54,746 nucleotides of DNA from Prosthecobacter sp. (lineage in GTDB: Bacteria; Verrucomicrobiota; Verrucomicrobiia; Verrucomicrobiales; Verrucomicrobiaceae). The position numbers were made by a program, and so were the translations under genes. The DNA lies in contig JABARQ010000021.1 of NCBI GenBank assembly GCA_019186985.1, positions 1 to 54,746 of the forward strand, read 5' to 3'. This document shows, piece after piece, positions 17,355 through 26,475 of the stretch (position 1 is the first letter of the stretch; each line of letters starts with the position of its first letter). The notes under the pieces are model-generated. The model ran no database searches and was not told where the DNA came from. It worked only from the letters and a program-made list of their open reading frames with translations.

Positions 17355-19571
17355 ATGCCTTCCAAACTCCTCTCCGTCCTTCTGACATCCATTGCCTTGC
17401 CGCTTGCCGCACAACAGCAGGCACCTGCTTCAAACAAAACCGAAACTCAGGCGACATCTGAGGCGTCCGCCAGCCCGGCAGCAGGCGATGTCACCACCCT
17501 CGACACCATCATGGTCTACGGTGAGTCCGAAAACGACTCCGTGATCCAGAACCCCTTCCTCATGCCCGTGGAAGGCACGAAGATCTTCGCCGGCAAGCGG
17601 GCCACTGTCATTGATCTTGACGCCCAGCCGAAGATTCAGGCCAACAACTACCGCCAGGCGCTCGCCCTCACCCCAGGCCTGCTCTTTTCGGAGGAGACCA
17701 CCCCCCTGGTGAGCATCGGCTACCGCGGCATCGGCGAGCCGCACCGCATGCAGTACATGCAGGTGCTGAAGGACGGCATCCCCATTCATGCCGATCCCTT
17801 TGGTTATCCCGAGGCCTATTACACCCCGCCCCTCGACGTGGTCGACCGCATCGAGTTCGTGCGTGGAGGCAGCAGCCTGATGTACGGCGCACAGCCTGCC
17901 GGAGCGCTGAACTACATCACCTACATGCCGGACCGGAACACGCCCTTCTCCTTCCGCACCCAGAACATCATGGGCTCCGACGACCTCTTTCTCAACTACA
18001 CCGCCGCCACCGGCACCCTCGGCCCGGTCGGCTACTACGGCTACTTCAACCGTCGCGAGTCCGACGGCTTCCGTGAGGCGAACAGCGATTACCACCTGAC
18101 TGGCGGCCATCTCAAGCTGTCCTGGGACGTCGATGCCGACACACGCTGGATCCTCTCCGTCGACGGTTACGAGGAGCAGCATGGCGAGCCCGGCGGCCTG
18201 ACCGCACGCGACTTCGCCCGCAACCCCGACAAGACCACCCGTTTCCACGACGAGTTCCGCCTGCGCCGCTACGCCGGCGCCCTGGAACTGCAGCATCGCT
18301 TCTCCTCGAAGACCGAACTCAGCATCAAGACCTGGGGCGGCTATTACCAGCGCTGGAGCAAGCGTCAGCGTGGCGGCGGCTTCGGCACGCTGCCGGTGGA
18401 CGACCCGCTGACGCCGCTGGTGGACGAGTCAGCCGCCAACAACATCGAAAACCAGGAGTTCTACACCTTCGGCATCGAGCCCCGACTGCGCCACGACTGG
18501 AGCGCCTGGGGGGGCAGCCACACCCTGGCCGCAGGCATGCAGTTTTATTACAACCACTCGCCGCGTGAGGATCAGCGCGGCGGCAGCCGGGATTCCGACA
18601 GCGGCACCACCACCGCCTACTCCGAACGCGACCTCACCTACGGCTCCCTCTTCCTCGAGAACAAGTTCAGCTTCGGCCGCCTCTCCATCACCCCCGGCTT
18701 CCGCATGGAGCTGATCAACCAGGACATCACCACCCAGAACTACTCCGCCACCACCGGCCTGCCCACCACCGGCCGCAGCAAGAGCAAGTTTGACCCGCAG
18801 CCCCTGTTCGGCCTCGGCATCGCCTACGACCTCGATCACGAAACCCAGCTCTACGCCAACGTCTCCCAGAGCTACCGCACCACCATCTTCACCGAATCCC
18901 TCGTCGTCCCGACCAACACCGACACCTTCGCCTCCGATGCGGAGCCAAACTCCGGATGGAGCTATGAAGTGGGCTATCGCGGCCAGCCCAGCCCGTGGAT
19001 CAACTGGGACACCAGCCTCTTCCTCATCGACCTCGACAACAAGTTCGGCGGCACCATCGACCAGGGCACCACGCTCGTCCTGCGCAACGTCGGCCGCACC
19101 ATCAACTACGGCTGGGACGGCGCCTTCCAGCTGGACCTGATCGGGGCCTACGACGCCCTCACCGGCGGCGACAACGTCAGCCGCCTTGGTTCCCTCAGCC
19201 TCTATGGCAACGCCACCCTCCTCGAGGCCAAGATCCATGGCGGCGCATCCGATGGCATGACGCCTCAGTACGCCCCCGACTACGTCCTCCGCACCGGCCT
19301 GATGTACAAGTTCAAGGACCGCGTGAAAGTGTCCTTCCTCGGCACCTTTGTGGGTGACCACTACGCCACGGACGACGAGAACCCCGGCCGTCACATCCCC
19401 GCTTACATGACCTGGGACCTGACCGCCGAAGTCAAGGTCACCAAGAACTTCACCGCCATGGCAGGCCTGAACAACGTCTTCGACGAAAGCTACTATTCAC
19501 GCGTGCGCAGCGACGGCATCGACCCGGGTTACGGACGCAACTTCTACGTCGGCGGCTCCATCCAGTTCTAA
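17355..19571 (+). CDS. TonB-dependent outer-membrane receptor
   Basis: A 738-residue outer-membrane receptor with signal peptide (MPSKLLSVLLTSIALPLAA), a TonB-box-like segment near residue 52 (LDTIMVYGES), a plug domain (NNYRQALALTPGLLFSEE ... GIGEPHRMQYMQVLKDGIPI ... VDRIEFVRGGSSLMYGAQPAGALNYIT) and a 22-strand-type barrel ending in the terminal phenylalanine GGSIQF. The plug wording resembles FecA/siderophore-type receptors rather than the SusC class, so a ferric chelate or another small complex is more likely than an oligosaccharide; the substrate cannot be fixed. It is divergent from an OmpR-type two-component operon with a palindrome in the shared 204-bp gap, and convergent with a membrane protein gene. 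Confidence 0.94.
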   Translation: MPSKLLSVLLTSIALPLAAQQQAPASNKTETQATSEASASPAAGDVTTLDTIMVYGESENDSVIQNPFLMPVEGTKIFAGKRATVIDLDAQPKIQANNYRQALALTPGLLFSEETTPLVSIGYRGIGEPHRMQYMQVLKDGIPIHADPFGYPEAYYTPPLDVVDRIEFVRGGSSLMYGAQPAGALNYITYMPDRNTPFSFRTQNIMGSDDLFLNYTAATGTLGPVGYYGYFNRRESDGFREANSDYHLTGGHLKLSWDVDADTRWILSVDGYEEQHGEPGGLTARDFARNPDKTTRFHDEFRLRRYAGALELQHRFSSKTELSIKTWGGYYQRWSKRQRGGGFGTLPVDDPLTPLVDESAANNIENQEFYTFGIEPRLRHDWSAWGGSHTLAAGMQFYYNHSPREDQRGGSRDSDSGTTTAYSERDLTYGSLFLENKFSFGRLSITPGFRMELINQDITTQNYSATTGLPTTGRSKSKFDPQPLFGLGIAYDLDHETQLYANVSQSYRTTIFTESLVVPTNTDTFASDAEPNSGWSYEVGYRGQPSPWINWDTSLFLIDLDNKFGGTIDQGTTLVLRNVGRTINYGWDGAFQLDLIGAYDALTGGDNVSRLGSLSLYGNATLLEAKIHGGASDGMTPQYAPDYVLRTGLMYKFKDRVKVSFLGTFVGDHYATDDENPGRHIPAYMTWDLTAEVKVTKNFTAMAGLNNVFDESYYSRVRSDGIDPGYGRNFYVGGSIQF

Positions 19572-19631
19572 GGGTGTTGAAAAAGCCCTGGCACCGACAT
19601 CTTCCGATGACATCATGAGCGGGATGCCGGG

Positions 19632-20285
19632 TCAGGCTTGTGACAACTTGCCAGACTGAGCAGGTCGGACATATCCCCCCTTTTGCAGCAGTTTACCAAC
19701 CCGGTCGGCACCAACCACCGTTTCGAAATAAATTCGTTCACGGATGTGCACATGCATGTCCGCAATAACGGCGGCGACGAAAAACAAAAAACCAGCCAGC
19801 CTGACCTGCCCAAGGGAAACCTGACCCGCCGTGAAACCATAGGCTCCGAGGGCAGACAGGATCACGGAGGATAGATAGAGGATGTGCAGTTCAGTGTGAA
19901 TCAAGTCCACCTTCCTCACCTCCGCAGCATCACCGCACTCCGACCTCAGGTAGCCATAAGCCGAGCGGCGCTGACCAAGCGGCACATGAAACTCCAGACC
20001 AACCCATCCAGTAACACCCGCCTTGATGGGAAACCGCCTCGACAGCAGCGTATGTGCAGCATTGACCAGCGGAAAGATGATCAGTTCACCAAGAACAAAG
20101 CGGTAAGCAACAAAGACCATGGCGCCAAGGGTCAGGCCGAACAGCGCCACCAGAACAGTTCCTGCATTATCATGGAATGCCTTGAATCCGCAGCCATCCT
20201 TCCATGCATAAAGGAAAAGCAGGAGAAATCCTGGATAGGCATACCTTAAAAGGCGAACAAACTGCTCCCTGAGAAGTTCTTCCAT
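19632..20285 (-). CDS. Hypothetical four-helix membrane protein
   Basis: A 217-residue protein that matches no family I recognise. It has hydrophobic segments at about 14-28, 42-64, 132-150 and 158-173, separated by a polar stretch (LEFHVPLGQRRSAYGYLRSECGDAAEVRKVDLIHTELH) between the second and third. The topology suggests an inner-membrane protein with two helical hairpins. It is convergent with the TonB-dependent receptor (60-bp gap) and is followed on the other side by a DUF1570-type gene on the same strand, 116 bp away. No motif supports a reaction. The codon use agrees with its neighbours, so it is taken as a real gene. Confidence 0.65.
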   Translation of the reverse strand: MEELLREQFVRLLRYAYPGFLLLFLYAWKDGCGFKAFHDNAGTVLVALFGLTLGAMVFVAYRFVLGELIIFPLVNAAHTLLSRRFPIKAGVTGWVGLEFHVPLGQRRSAYGYLRSECGDAAEVRKVDLIHTELHILYLSSVILSALGAYGFTAGQVSLGQVRLAGFLFFVAAVIADMHVHIRERIYFETVVGADRVGKLLQKGGYVRPAQSGKLSQA

Positions 20286-20401
20286 GGCATGCGATGCTAC
20301 GAAGAAGCAGCCGTTGTTCTTGCCCTGGACGAAGCTTTGCAGCCTTGGAGCACGGCCAAGCCCCAGGAAAACATCCTTACAGACTGCATCCGGAAGGCTG
20401 C

Positions 20402-21913
20402 TCAGCCTCCCGTCTCCATCGGATACCCCATGTTCCGGAACAGGCGCAGCACCTCCTCATTCAACTGCTCCAGGCTCCGGCCATCCAGCAGGATGCCCAG
20501 ATGCTTCGCGCAGACGGCCTTGGGATCAGTGCGATCCGGCGGCACCGGTGGTTTTGGAAGCTCCGGCGGATCCGCCGGCGGTGTCAGGCTGGCCGGGTAG
20601 GAAATGCGGCCGTCCTCCAGCTTCTTCACGCCGGGCCTCAGCAGAAACGCCTCCATCTCCTTTTCATAGGCCTCATAAGCCGGGCGCAGCTTCTCAAGCG
20701 CCGCCTTGTAGCTGTCCAGATCCTTCCAGAAAGGCGGCCATTTCGCGGCTTCACCGCGCAGGGCGTCGAAGTACTTCTTCAGCGCCAGGCCGTCGCGGTC
20801 ACGCACCAGGAAAAAGGTCAGCAGGTGTCCGGAATGATAGTTGCTGCCAATGTCCGCAGGCTGGGATGATGGCGGCACGTCGGTGACGGGGGGCGGAGCC
20901 ATGCCGCTGTTGTTGAGTGTGAAGCGGGTGATCGGGTTCGCCGTGGTGATGTCCGTGGTGTAGGCCCATAGCCTTTCGGCCCCGATCCACCTCGGCTTCT
21001 GCCGCTGGCTCATGAAGTTGAACAACCCCCGCCGTGAGGAGGCCGCGCCTTTGGGGGCGGAGAAAATGGAGGCGTCCTCACTGACCTCAAACACGCCCGC
21101 CCGGTAAGGCAGGTTGGAGGTGTACTCCGCCAGCCCCTCCACCAGCCAGACCGGCATGTATGGCACATAGCCATGCATCATCTGATGGGTGATCTCGTGC
21201 GTGATGGTGTCGTTGTTGATCGCCCCCTTCCGATAATAGGCCCCCCCGGCGCCTGGCTGGGCGGAGACGCCCAGCTCTTCAAACGGGATGCGGAAGACCC
21301 TGTCCTTCAGCGAATAAACGCCTGCCGACCAGGTGGGAGCCCCCGTGGCCAGGTACTGCTCCCGGGTTTCATAAAACTCCGCCTGGAACTTGCTGCGACC
21401 TTCTTCAGGCCGGGGCTGAATGCCCCAGGGCATGAGCCGCACAAGCTCATAGGTGCTCTCAAAGGCGCGGCAGATGTCCTTCATCAGGGCCACGCCCAGC
21501 TTCGCCGTCGTCTTGAACTGGAAATGCTCGGATTCATAGAGGCAGTCGCCCGGCTTTTCCCGGATGACACGGATCGTCGTGTAAAGCAGCGGCTCCTTCA
21601 CCCGGTCGGGCATGCGCCGCTTTTCCGGAGGCGGCAGACCCGGGGACGAGCCCGGCGTGAGCGTCTCCATCTTTGGTTCAGGCGCAGGCTGTGCCTTCAC
21701 CCAGGCCTGGTCCGCCGCAGACAGGCTTTGCAACTCCACCTTCGCCCGGCTGCCGTTGGCAAGGATCAGCAGCACCCGCCCTCCTTCGACGCCGGCAAAC
21801 TCCGCCTGCAAAACCTTGCCCGCAGCATTGGTCCACTGCCGCATCTCCGCGTGGCACTCCGTTGCCATGCAAAGAGCTGCGGCCAGACCCAGGCTCCCGG
21901 AGATCCATCTCAT
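20402..21913 (-). CDS. DUF1570/SHD1-type protein with HExxH motif
   Basis: A 503-residue exported protein. After a signal peptide (cleaved near CHA|EM) comes an SLA1-homology-like segment (MRQWTNAAGKVLQAEFAGVEGGRVLLILANGSRAKVELQSLSAADQAW), a combination common in Planctomycetes and Verrucomicrobia. The C-terminal part resembles DUF1570: HEITHQMMHG gives the zinc motif HExxH, and the downstream WLVEGLAEY supplies a third ligand glutamate in gluzincin style. A zinc peptidase acting outside the cytoplasm is the natural reading, but activity of DUF1570 proteins is not established. The last segment, SLTPPADPPELPKPPVPP, is a proline-rich linker. No operon partner is evident; a gap of 376 bp precedes it. 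Confidence 0.85.
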   Translation of the reverse strand: MRWISGSLGLAAALCMATECHAEMRQWTNAAGKVLQAEFAGVEGGRVLLILANGSRAKVELQSLSAADQAWVKAQPAPEPKMETLTPGSSPGLPPPEKRRMPDRVKEPLLYTTIRVIREKPGDCLYESEHFQFKTTAKLGVALMKDICRAFESTYELVRLMPWGIQPRPEEGRSKFQAEFYETREQYLATGAPTWSAGVYSLKDRVFRIPFEELGVSAQPGAGGAYYRKGAINNDTITHEITHQMMHGYVPYMPVWLVEGLAEYTSNLPYRAGVFEVSEDASIFSAPKGAASSRRGLFNFMSQRQKPRWIGAERLWAYTTDITTANPITRFTLNNSGMAPPPVTDVPPSSQPADIGSNYHSGHLLTFFLVRDRDGLALKKYFDALRGEAAKWPPFWKDLDSYKAALEKLRPAYEAYEKEMEAFLLRPGVKKLEDGRISYPASLTPPADPPELPKPPVPPDRTDPKAVCAKHLGILLDGRSLEQLNEEVLRLFRNMGYPMETGG

Positions 21914-22046
21914 GCCTTGCAGGTTAAGGACCGTGCCCGCCTCATGGCAAGGCCTAGTTTGGAATCCGGACAGGCCGGGAAATCACGCAACAAATCCGCG
22001 TTGACGCAATCAGGCGCCCGTCCTTGGATCAGTCATCCAGGACCCC

Positions 22047-22205
22047 ATGCGCAGCCAGAAGCAGAACAACCGCTCTCCACGTCCCTTCAAGAACCCACAA
22101 GGTTCCGGCCGCTGGTCAGGCTCCCAGACCGGCGGTTTCATCCCTCCGCCCAAGTTCCCACAGCCTGCGAAAAAGCAGAACCCGCCCCCTCCGGAAAAAC
22201 CCTGA
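22047..22205 (+). CDS. Possible 52-residue proline/basic-rich peptide
   Basis: A short frame in the otherwise empty 376-bp gap (21914-22289). It begins MRSQKQNNRSPRPFKNPQ and ends AKKQNPPPPEKP, so it is rich in Pro, Gln, Lys and Arg and has no hydrophobic segment. An AGGA lies four bases before the ATG, and third codon positions are GC-rich like the neighbours. There is no known family and no supporting partner, so it may be a chance frame. Apart from it, nothing is seen in this gap. Confidence 0.4.
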   Translation: MRSQKQNNRSPRPFKNPQGSGRWSGSQTGGFIPPPKFPQPAKKQNPPPPEKP

Positions 22206-22289
22206 TTGCTTGCTTCAGAAATCTGGCCCAAAAAAGCCGACACAACGGGTATGCCGTCCTCAGGTGCCTTTGACGGGAACGCTTTCCGA

Positions 22290-22949
22290 TCAAACATCCA
22301 CCGCCTGTCCGGCTGGCAAAGCCTCGTTTTCGCCCCTTCTCATCCGCGAGTGGAGGCGCATCTCGCGGATCCACTCCGGTGCCACGCCCTGGCCGGGAAC
22401 CGAGCTGTCGGGCTGGCGTTTCAAACCCAGGCTGCGTTCCAGCAGCCATTCCAGGCCTGACCAAAAGTGCAGCGTGTCGAGCACCGGGTTCATGACGTTG
22501 GTCACCGGACAATAATGCACCTCCTTGGGATTCGTGTGGTGGATGGCGTGATGCCGGGGCGTCTGGAGAAGGCGCAGGTCCTGCAGCCAGGAGATCAGCC
22601 GGCCGTTTTCCTTCCGCGTCCGGTGCGACCATTTGTGAACCTCGTTCGCATTGCCGCCCACCAGGGCAAAGAGCCAGACCTGCCAGGTCAGCCTCCCCGT
22701 CAGCGCCGCCATCGCCACCAGCAGGATCATCAGCAGCATCTGGTCCCAGTTGCTCTGCCACCAGGTGTTCTGCGTCATCCGACGCGGCAGGTGATGATGC
22801 AGGGTGTTCGGCCGGCCGATCCATGCACCGATCCAGGGCGTGTCTTCACGGATATAGGCGTCTTCGATCCAGTGCACGAAACCGGCGGCGAAATCCGCAG
22901 CCAGGATGACACCGGCTGCCTGAAGGGAGAGAAGGAGGAGGTCGTTCAT
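22290..22949 (-). CDS. Kua/TMEM189/CarF-type lipid desaturase
   Basis: A 219-residue membrane enzyme of the lipid-desaturase (Kua, PF10520-like) family. The ATG at 22949 is preferred over the in-frame TTG at 22970, as an AAGGGCGG stretch precedes it. Membrane helices lie near 4-20 and 65-95. The histidine clusters expected to hold a di-iron centre are visible: FVHWIED, NTLHHHLP, NEVHKWSHR, PRHHAIHH and EVHYCPVTNVMNP. In animals and Myxococcus, members of this family (PEDS1, CarF) make the vinyl-ether bond of plasmalogens; plant FAD4 members desaturate phosphatidylglycerol acyl chains. Which lipid is used here cannot be read from the sequence. It stands alone, on the same strand as the FAD oxidoreductase 92 bp away. 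Confidence 0.85.
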   Translation of the reverse strand: MNDLLLLSLQAAGVILAADFAAGFVHWIEDAYIREDTPWIGAWIGRPNTLHHHLPRRMTQNTWWQSNWDQMLLMILLVAMAALTGRLTWQVWLFALVGGNANEVHKWSHRTRKENGRLISWLQDLRLLQTPRHHAIHHTNPKEVHYCPVTNVMNPVLDTLHFWSGLEWLLERSLGLKRQPDSSVPGQGVAPEWIREMRLHSRMRRGENEALPAGQAVDV

Positions 22950-23041
22950 GACCCCGCCCTTCTGTCTCAACCCCGCACTGGCAGGTCATTGATTGTCCCG
23001 ATGGCGGCATTGACCCGGGCGATGCGGGGCATGCCCCCTTG

Positions 23042-25387
23042 TCACTTTACCGGAACGACCTGGACGGCGTCGAGGTGGACGTTGCCGTTGGCGCCTTCGG
23101 TGCGGAAGATGACGGCGGCCTCCTCGCCGGCGTTGAACTTGAAGGTGCCAAGGGTTTCGGCGCCGTTCTTGCCCGTGGCGGGTTGGGTCTGGTTGACGGT
23201 CACGGTCTTCTCGCCGTCGGCGCTCAGGATGGTGATGGGCACGCTCCTGCCACGGTTCGCATGCGGCTGCCAGTAGGCGCGGACTTCATAGCTGCCGCTT
23301 TCCTTGACGGCGAAGCCGAAGCGGGCGCTGGCGCCCTTGGCGCTGGCATAGCTGTAATGGTCGCCGACAAAGGGCTTCAGGCCTTCCCCCTTGCTCCAGG
23401 TGCCGGTGAGCTCGGCGTCGGCGTCGTCGATGACGATGCCGTCGAGCTTCTTCGGGTCGATGCTGTCGCTGACGATCTCGGGCAGCTTCTTCGCGTTCGC
23501 GGGCAGGTAGAGCGCGGCTTCCAGGCTGTCGCGGCGCATGGCGCCGGGCTGGCTCATGAGGTCCTTGAGGATGTCGAGGTACTGCTCATAGACGCCGCGC
23601 GGGGAGGTGTGGTGGCGGACGCAGATCCAGGCGGCCTTGCCGACCACCTCGCCCATCATGCCGCAGGTGCGCATGACACGGGTGGAGCCGAGGGCGTGGC
23701 GCTCGACGCTGATGGTGCGGCCGGCCATGAAGAGGTTGCCGATGTCCTTCGAGTAGAAGCAGCGGTAGGGGACCGGATAACCATTTTTGCGGTCGGTGTG
23801 CTTGCCGAACTCGGCGCGGCTGATGAAGGGGTTGTCGGGATATTTCTTCATGTACTGCTCCTTCGGATAGTGAAGGTCCTGGTCCCAGGTGGTGGGCACG
23901 CAGCCGTCGGGATGGATGACGCCCTTCACCATGTCCTCGCCGTTGAGGATCATGTCGCCGACGATGCGGCGGCTTTCACGCGGGCCGCCGATGTAGGCCA
24001 GCCACTGCATGTCATAGGGGGCGTATTTTTCACCGCTCTTGGACTTCAGGGTGGAAACCGCGCCATAGACGGCGCGGAAGTTGTGGTCGCGGATGAGTTC
24101 GAGGTCGTTGATGGGATGCTTGTCGAAGCCGCTCTCCCAGAACCATTCGCCATGCAGGTATTCCTCCATGTTGGGCGTGGGGGTGTAGCCGAGGTCGAAG
24201 CCGGTCATGTTGGCCTTGTTCTTCACGCCCACGGGCTCCATGGCCTGCGGCTCGGGGAAGTCGCCCATGTCCAGGGGCAGGGCCCAGGGAGTCGCGGGCC
24301 AGGCCACGGGCTTGTCGTGCTTTTTGAGCACCCACATGTTGCTCATGCCCATGCGGCCCTTCTCCTCCATCATGAACTCCGCCCCGGCGAGGGCGCCGAC
24401 GCTGCCGTGGCCCGTGCAGTCCACAAACAACTTGCCGACAAAGCGTGTCTCCCTGCCGCTGCGGGTGTCGAGGCCGATGACGCTGCGGATGGCCTTCTGG
24501 TCAGCGCTCATCTCAACGCCGTGGACGTGGGTGTTGAGGAAGAGGTCGATGGTCTTCTCGGCCTTGACGGTGTCCTCCTTGAGCCTGTCGTTGAATTCTG
24601 CGGGATCGGCGGCCGGGCTGTTGCTGGCGCGGTCGGCAAACTCCTCGACGATCTCGCCCAGGTGCGGGTAGAGGCCGCGGCGGGTGCCGCCCATGGCCCA
24701 GACCTGGATTTCGCTGGAGCCGTTGCCGCCGAGGACGGGACGGTTTTGAATGAAGGCGACCTTCAGCGCCTGGCGTGCCCCTGAAATCGCGGCGCCCATG
24801 CCGGAATAACCGCCGCCGACGACGACCAGGTCATACTCCTGGGTCTCGGGGGCCTTCTCGGGCAGGCCGAGCAGCTTGCGACGCAGTTGGTTCGTCGTCA
24901 CGAGGTCGGCCGGAGGCGTGAAGCCCTCGTCGCTGCTGAACAGGACCGCGTCCACACGCCCGTCGAAGCCGGTCAGGTCATGCAGCCCCACCTTCACCCT
25001 GCCGGACTTCACGCTGGCCTGCCCCGCCTTTTCCCAGGTCCAGTCCCTGCCTTCGGTGCCAAGGACCTTGTCGAGCCTGGTGCCGTTGACGCTGACCTGG
25101 AACCTGCCGGGGGCTTCGGCCGTGACGCCAAAGGGAGCGACCCAGTTCTTCGTGCGAACCCAGACCGTGTAGCTGCCGGCGGGCAGGCTGGCTTCAGTCT
25201 CGGCATCCTTGACGACCCTGCCCATGCCGTGGGCCATCAGGTAGGGAGAGCCCATGATGTCGATGAACTGGGTGTCGAGCACCCAGCCGCCGGGATTGGA
25301 GAAGGATTCGGCCTCGATCCAGACCTGCTCGGCGGAGGCGGAGAGGGTCAGGGCGGTGGCGGCAAGGCAGAGGGCGAGACATTTCAT
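23042..25387 (-). CDS. Secreted FAD-dependent oxidoreductase with carbohydrate-binding-like flanks
   Basis: A 781-residue exported flavoprotein. The ATG at 25387 begins the signal peptide (cleavage near SASA|EQ, residue 19); the frame is open to a GTG at 25447 but that adds no signal. Residues about 20-155 form a beta-rich module (WIEAESFSNPGGW ... GSYTVWVRTKNW ... VDAVLF). The FAD-binding fold follows (DLVVVGGGYSGMGAA, 186-200; GGNGSSEIQVWAMGG), typical of the FAD_oxidored (PF12831) family. The C-terminal 110 residues resemble a golvesin-like sandwich (GSYEVRAYWQPHANRGRSVPI). Such proteins sit in polysaccharide loci of Verrucomicrobia; substrate unknown. It is divergent from a LacI regulator, with a perfect operator-like palindrome between them. 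Confidence 0.88.
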   Translation of the reverse strand: MKCLALCLAATALTLSASAEQVWIEAESFSNPGGWVLDTQFIDIMGSPYLMAHGMGRVVKDAETEASLPAGSYTVWVRTKNWVAPFGVTAEAPGRFQVSVNGTRLDKVLGTEGRDWTWEKAGQASVKSGRVKVGLHDLTGFDGRVDAVLFSSDEGFTPPADLVTTNQLRRKLLGLPEKAPETQEYDLVVVGGGYSGMGAAISGARQALKVAFIQNRPVLGGNGSSEIQVWAMGGTRRGLYPHLGEIVEEFADRASNSPAADPAEFNDRLKEDTVKAEKTIDLFLNTHVHGVEMSADQKAIRSVIGLDTRSGRETRFVGKLFVDCTGHGSVGALAGAEFMMEEKGRMGMSNMWVLKKHDKPVAWPATPWALPLDMGDFPEPQAMEPVGVKNKANMTGFDLGYTPTPNMEEYLHGEWFWESGFDKHPINDLELIRDHNFRAVYGAVSTLKSKSGEKYAPYDMQWLAYIGGPRESRRIVGDMILNGEDMVKGVIHPDGCVPTTWDQDLHYPKEQYMKKYPDNPFISRAEFGKHTDRKNGYPVPYRCFYSKDIGNLFMAGRTISVERHALGSTRVMRTCGMMGEVVGKAAWICVRHHTSPRGVYEQYLDILKDLMSQPGAMRRDSLEAALYLPANAKKLPEIVSDSIDPKKLDGIVIDDADAELTGTWSKGEGLKPFVGDHYSYASAKGASARFGFAVKESGSYEVRAYWQPHANRGRSVPITILSADGEKTVTVNQTQPATGKNGAETLGTFKFNAGEEAAVIFRTEGANGNVHLDAVQVVPVK

Positions 25388-25454
25388 GACGGAAGCACGG
25401 GTTAAGACAGGAAGGCATAAACGAAGACCGGGTGCTGGCGCAATCACTTCGATT

Positions 25455-25469
25455 CTGTTACGGTAACAG
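25455..25469. promoter_or_regulatory. Perfect palindrome, probable LacI-family operator
   Basis: CTGTTAC (25455-25461) and GTAACAG (25463-25469) form perfect 7-bp arms around a single G. The TGTTAC/GTAACA half-sites resemble those bound by LacI/GntR-type sugar regulators. The site ends two bases before the ATG of the LacI-family gene and 67 bp before that of the divergent oxidoreductase, so it can control both. Binding is inferred. Confidence 0.65.
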
Positions 25470-25471
25470 CC

Positions 25472-26467
25472 ATGAGCTCCCCCACCCTGAATGACATCGC
25501 CAGACAGGCCGGTGTTTCCAAGATGACCGTCTCAAGGGCGCTGAGGAGCGGCCATCATGTGCGGGAGGAGCTGCGAGTGAGGATTGTGCGGACGGCGGAG
25601 GAGATGGGCTACCGGCCTGATCCTGAGTTTGCCAAGATGATGACGCACATGCGGCGGGGCAGGGCACGGTCAAGCCCCAGGCAGCTCGCCTTTGTCTGGG
25701 CGGAGCAGGAGGCGGAGACGATCTCGCGCTCCTCCTGGTCGCAGCAGCTTCTGCAGGGTGCTCAGAGGCAGGCCCTGCGGCTGGGCTTTGAGCTGGAGGA
25801 GTTTTATCTGGCGGCACGCGGCATGACCGGACGGAGGCTTTCGGGCATCCTGGAGGCGCGTGGCATTCCCGGCTTCATCCTCTCGCCGCTCATTTCACGA
25901 AGCCGCGGGCATGTGAGCATGGACTGGGAGAAGTTTTCCAGCGTGGTGATCGGCCTGGGTTATGCGCGGCCGCAGCTGCATCGCGTTCATCATCACCACT
26001 ACCTGGGCATGATGACGGCGCTGCGGATGCTGAAGAAGGAGGGCTTCAGGCGCATCGGCTTCTACTGCGGCAGCACGATCAATGAACGCATGTTCCGCGC
26101 CTGGTCGGCGAGCTTTCTGGCGCATCATCCCCTGCCGCAGCCGGGCGGCCTGCTTGCGCTGCGCAAGTCACCTTCGAAAGGTGATTTCCTGGCGTGGATG
26201 AAAAGCACGCGCCCGGAGGCCGTCATTGACGGCAGTCATGTGGTGAAACCCTGGATGGATGCGACGCACCGTGATTCACGGCCCCGTCACATCACCCTGG
26301 CCTGGCGGCCCGACCAGCCGGACGTGGCGGGGATTGACCAGCAGGCGGAAGTCCTGGGGGCGGCGGCGATGGACCTGCTGGTGACGCAGTATCGGCAGAA
26401 CGAACGTGGCATTCCAGCCACCCCCAAGGTGGTCATGACCGAAGGACTGTGGCGGCCGGCGTCGTAA
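25472..26467 (+). CDS. LacI-family transcriptional regulator
   Basis: A 331-residue regulator. The N-terminal helix-turn-helix is textbook: TLNDIARQAGVSKMTVSRALRSG (residues 5-27) with the hinge helix region RIVRTAEEMGYRPDPEFAKMM. The remainder has the two-lobed periplasmic-binding-protein fold (FGYARPQLHRVH region, RMLKKEGFRRIGFYCG, PRHITLAWRPDQPDVAGIDQ). It probably represses the divergent FAD oxidoreductase and itself through the palindrome at 25455-25469, releasing in the presence of a sugar. No Shine-Dalgarno is possible between the palindrome and the ATG, so the mRNA may be leaderless. It is convergent with the orphan RelE-like gene. The effector is unknown. Confidence 0.93.
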   Translation: MSSPTLNDIARQAGVSKMTVSRALRSGHHVREELRVRIVRTAEEMGYRPDPEFAKMMTHMRRGRARSSPRQLAFVWAEQEAETISRSSWSQQLLQGAQRQALRLGFELEEFYLAARGMTGRRLSGILEARGIPGFILSPLISRSRGHVSMDWEKFSSVVIGLGYARPQLHRVHHHHYLGMMTALRMLKKEGFRRIGFYCGSTINERMFRAWSASFLAHHPLPQPGGLLALRKSPSKGDFLAWMKSTRPEAVIDGSHVVKPWMDATHRDSRPRHITLAWRPDQPDVAGIDQQAEVLGAAAMDLLVTQYRQNERGIPATPKVVMTEGLWRPAS

Positions 26468-26475
26468 GCGGCGCC

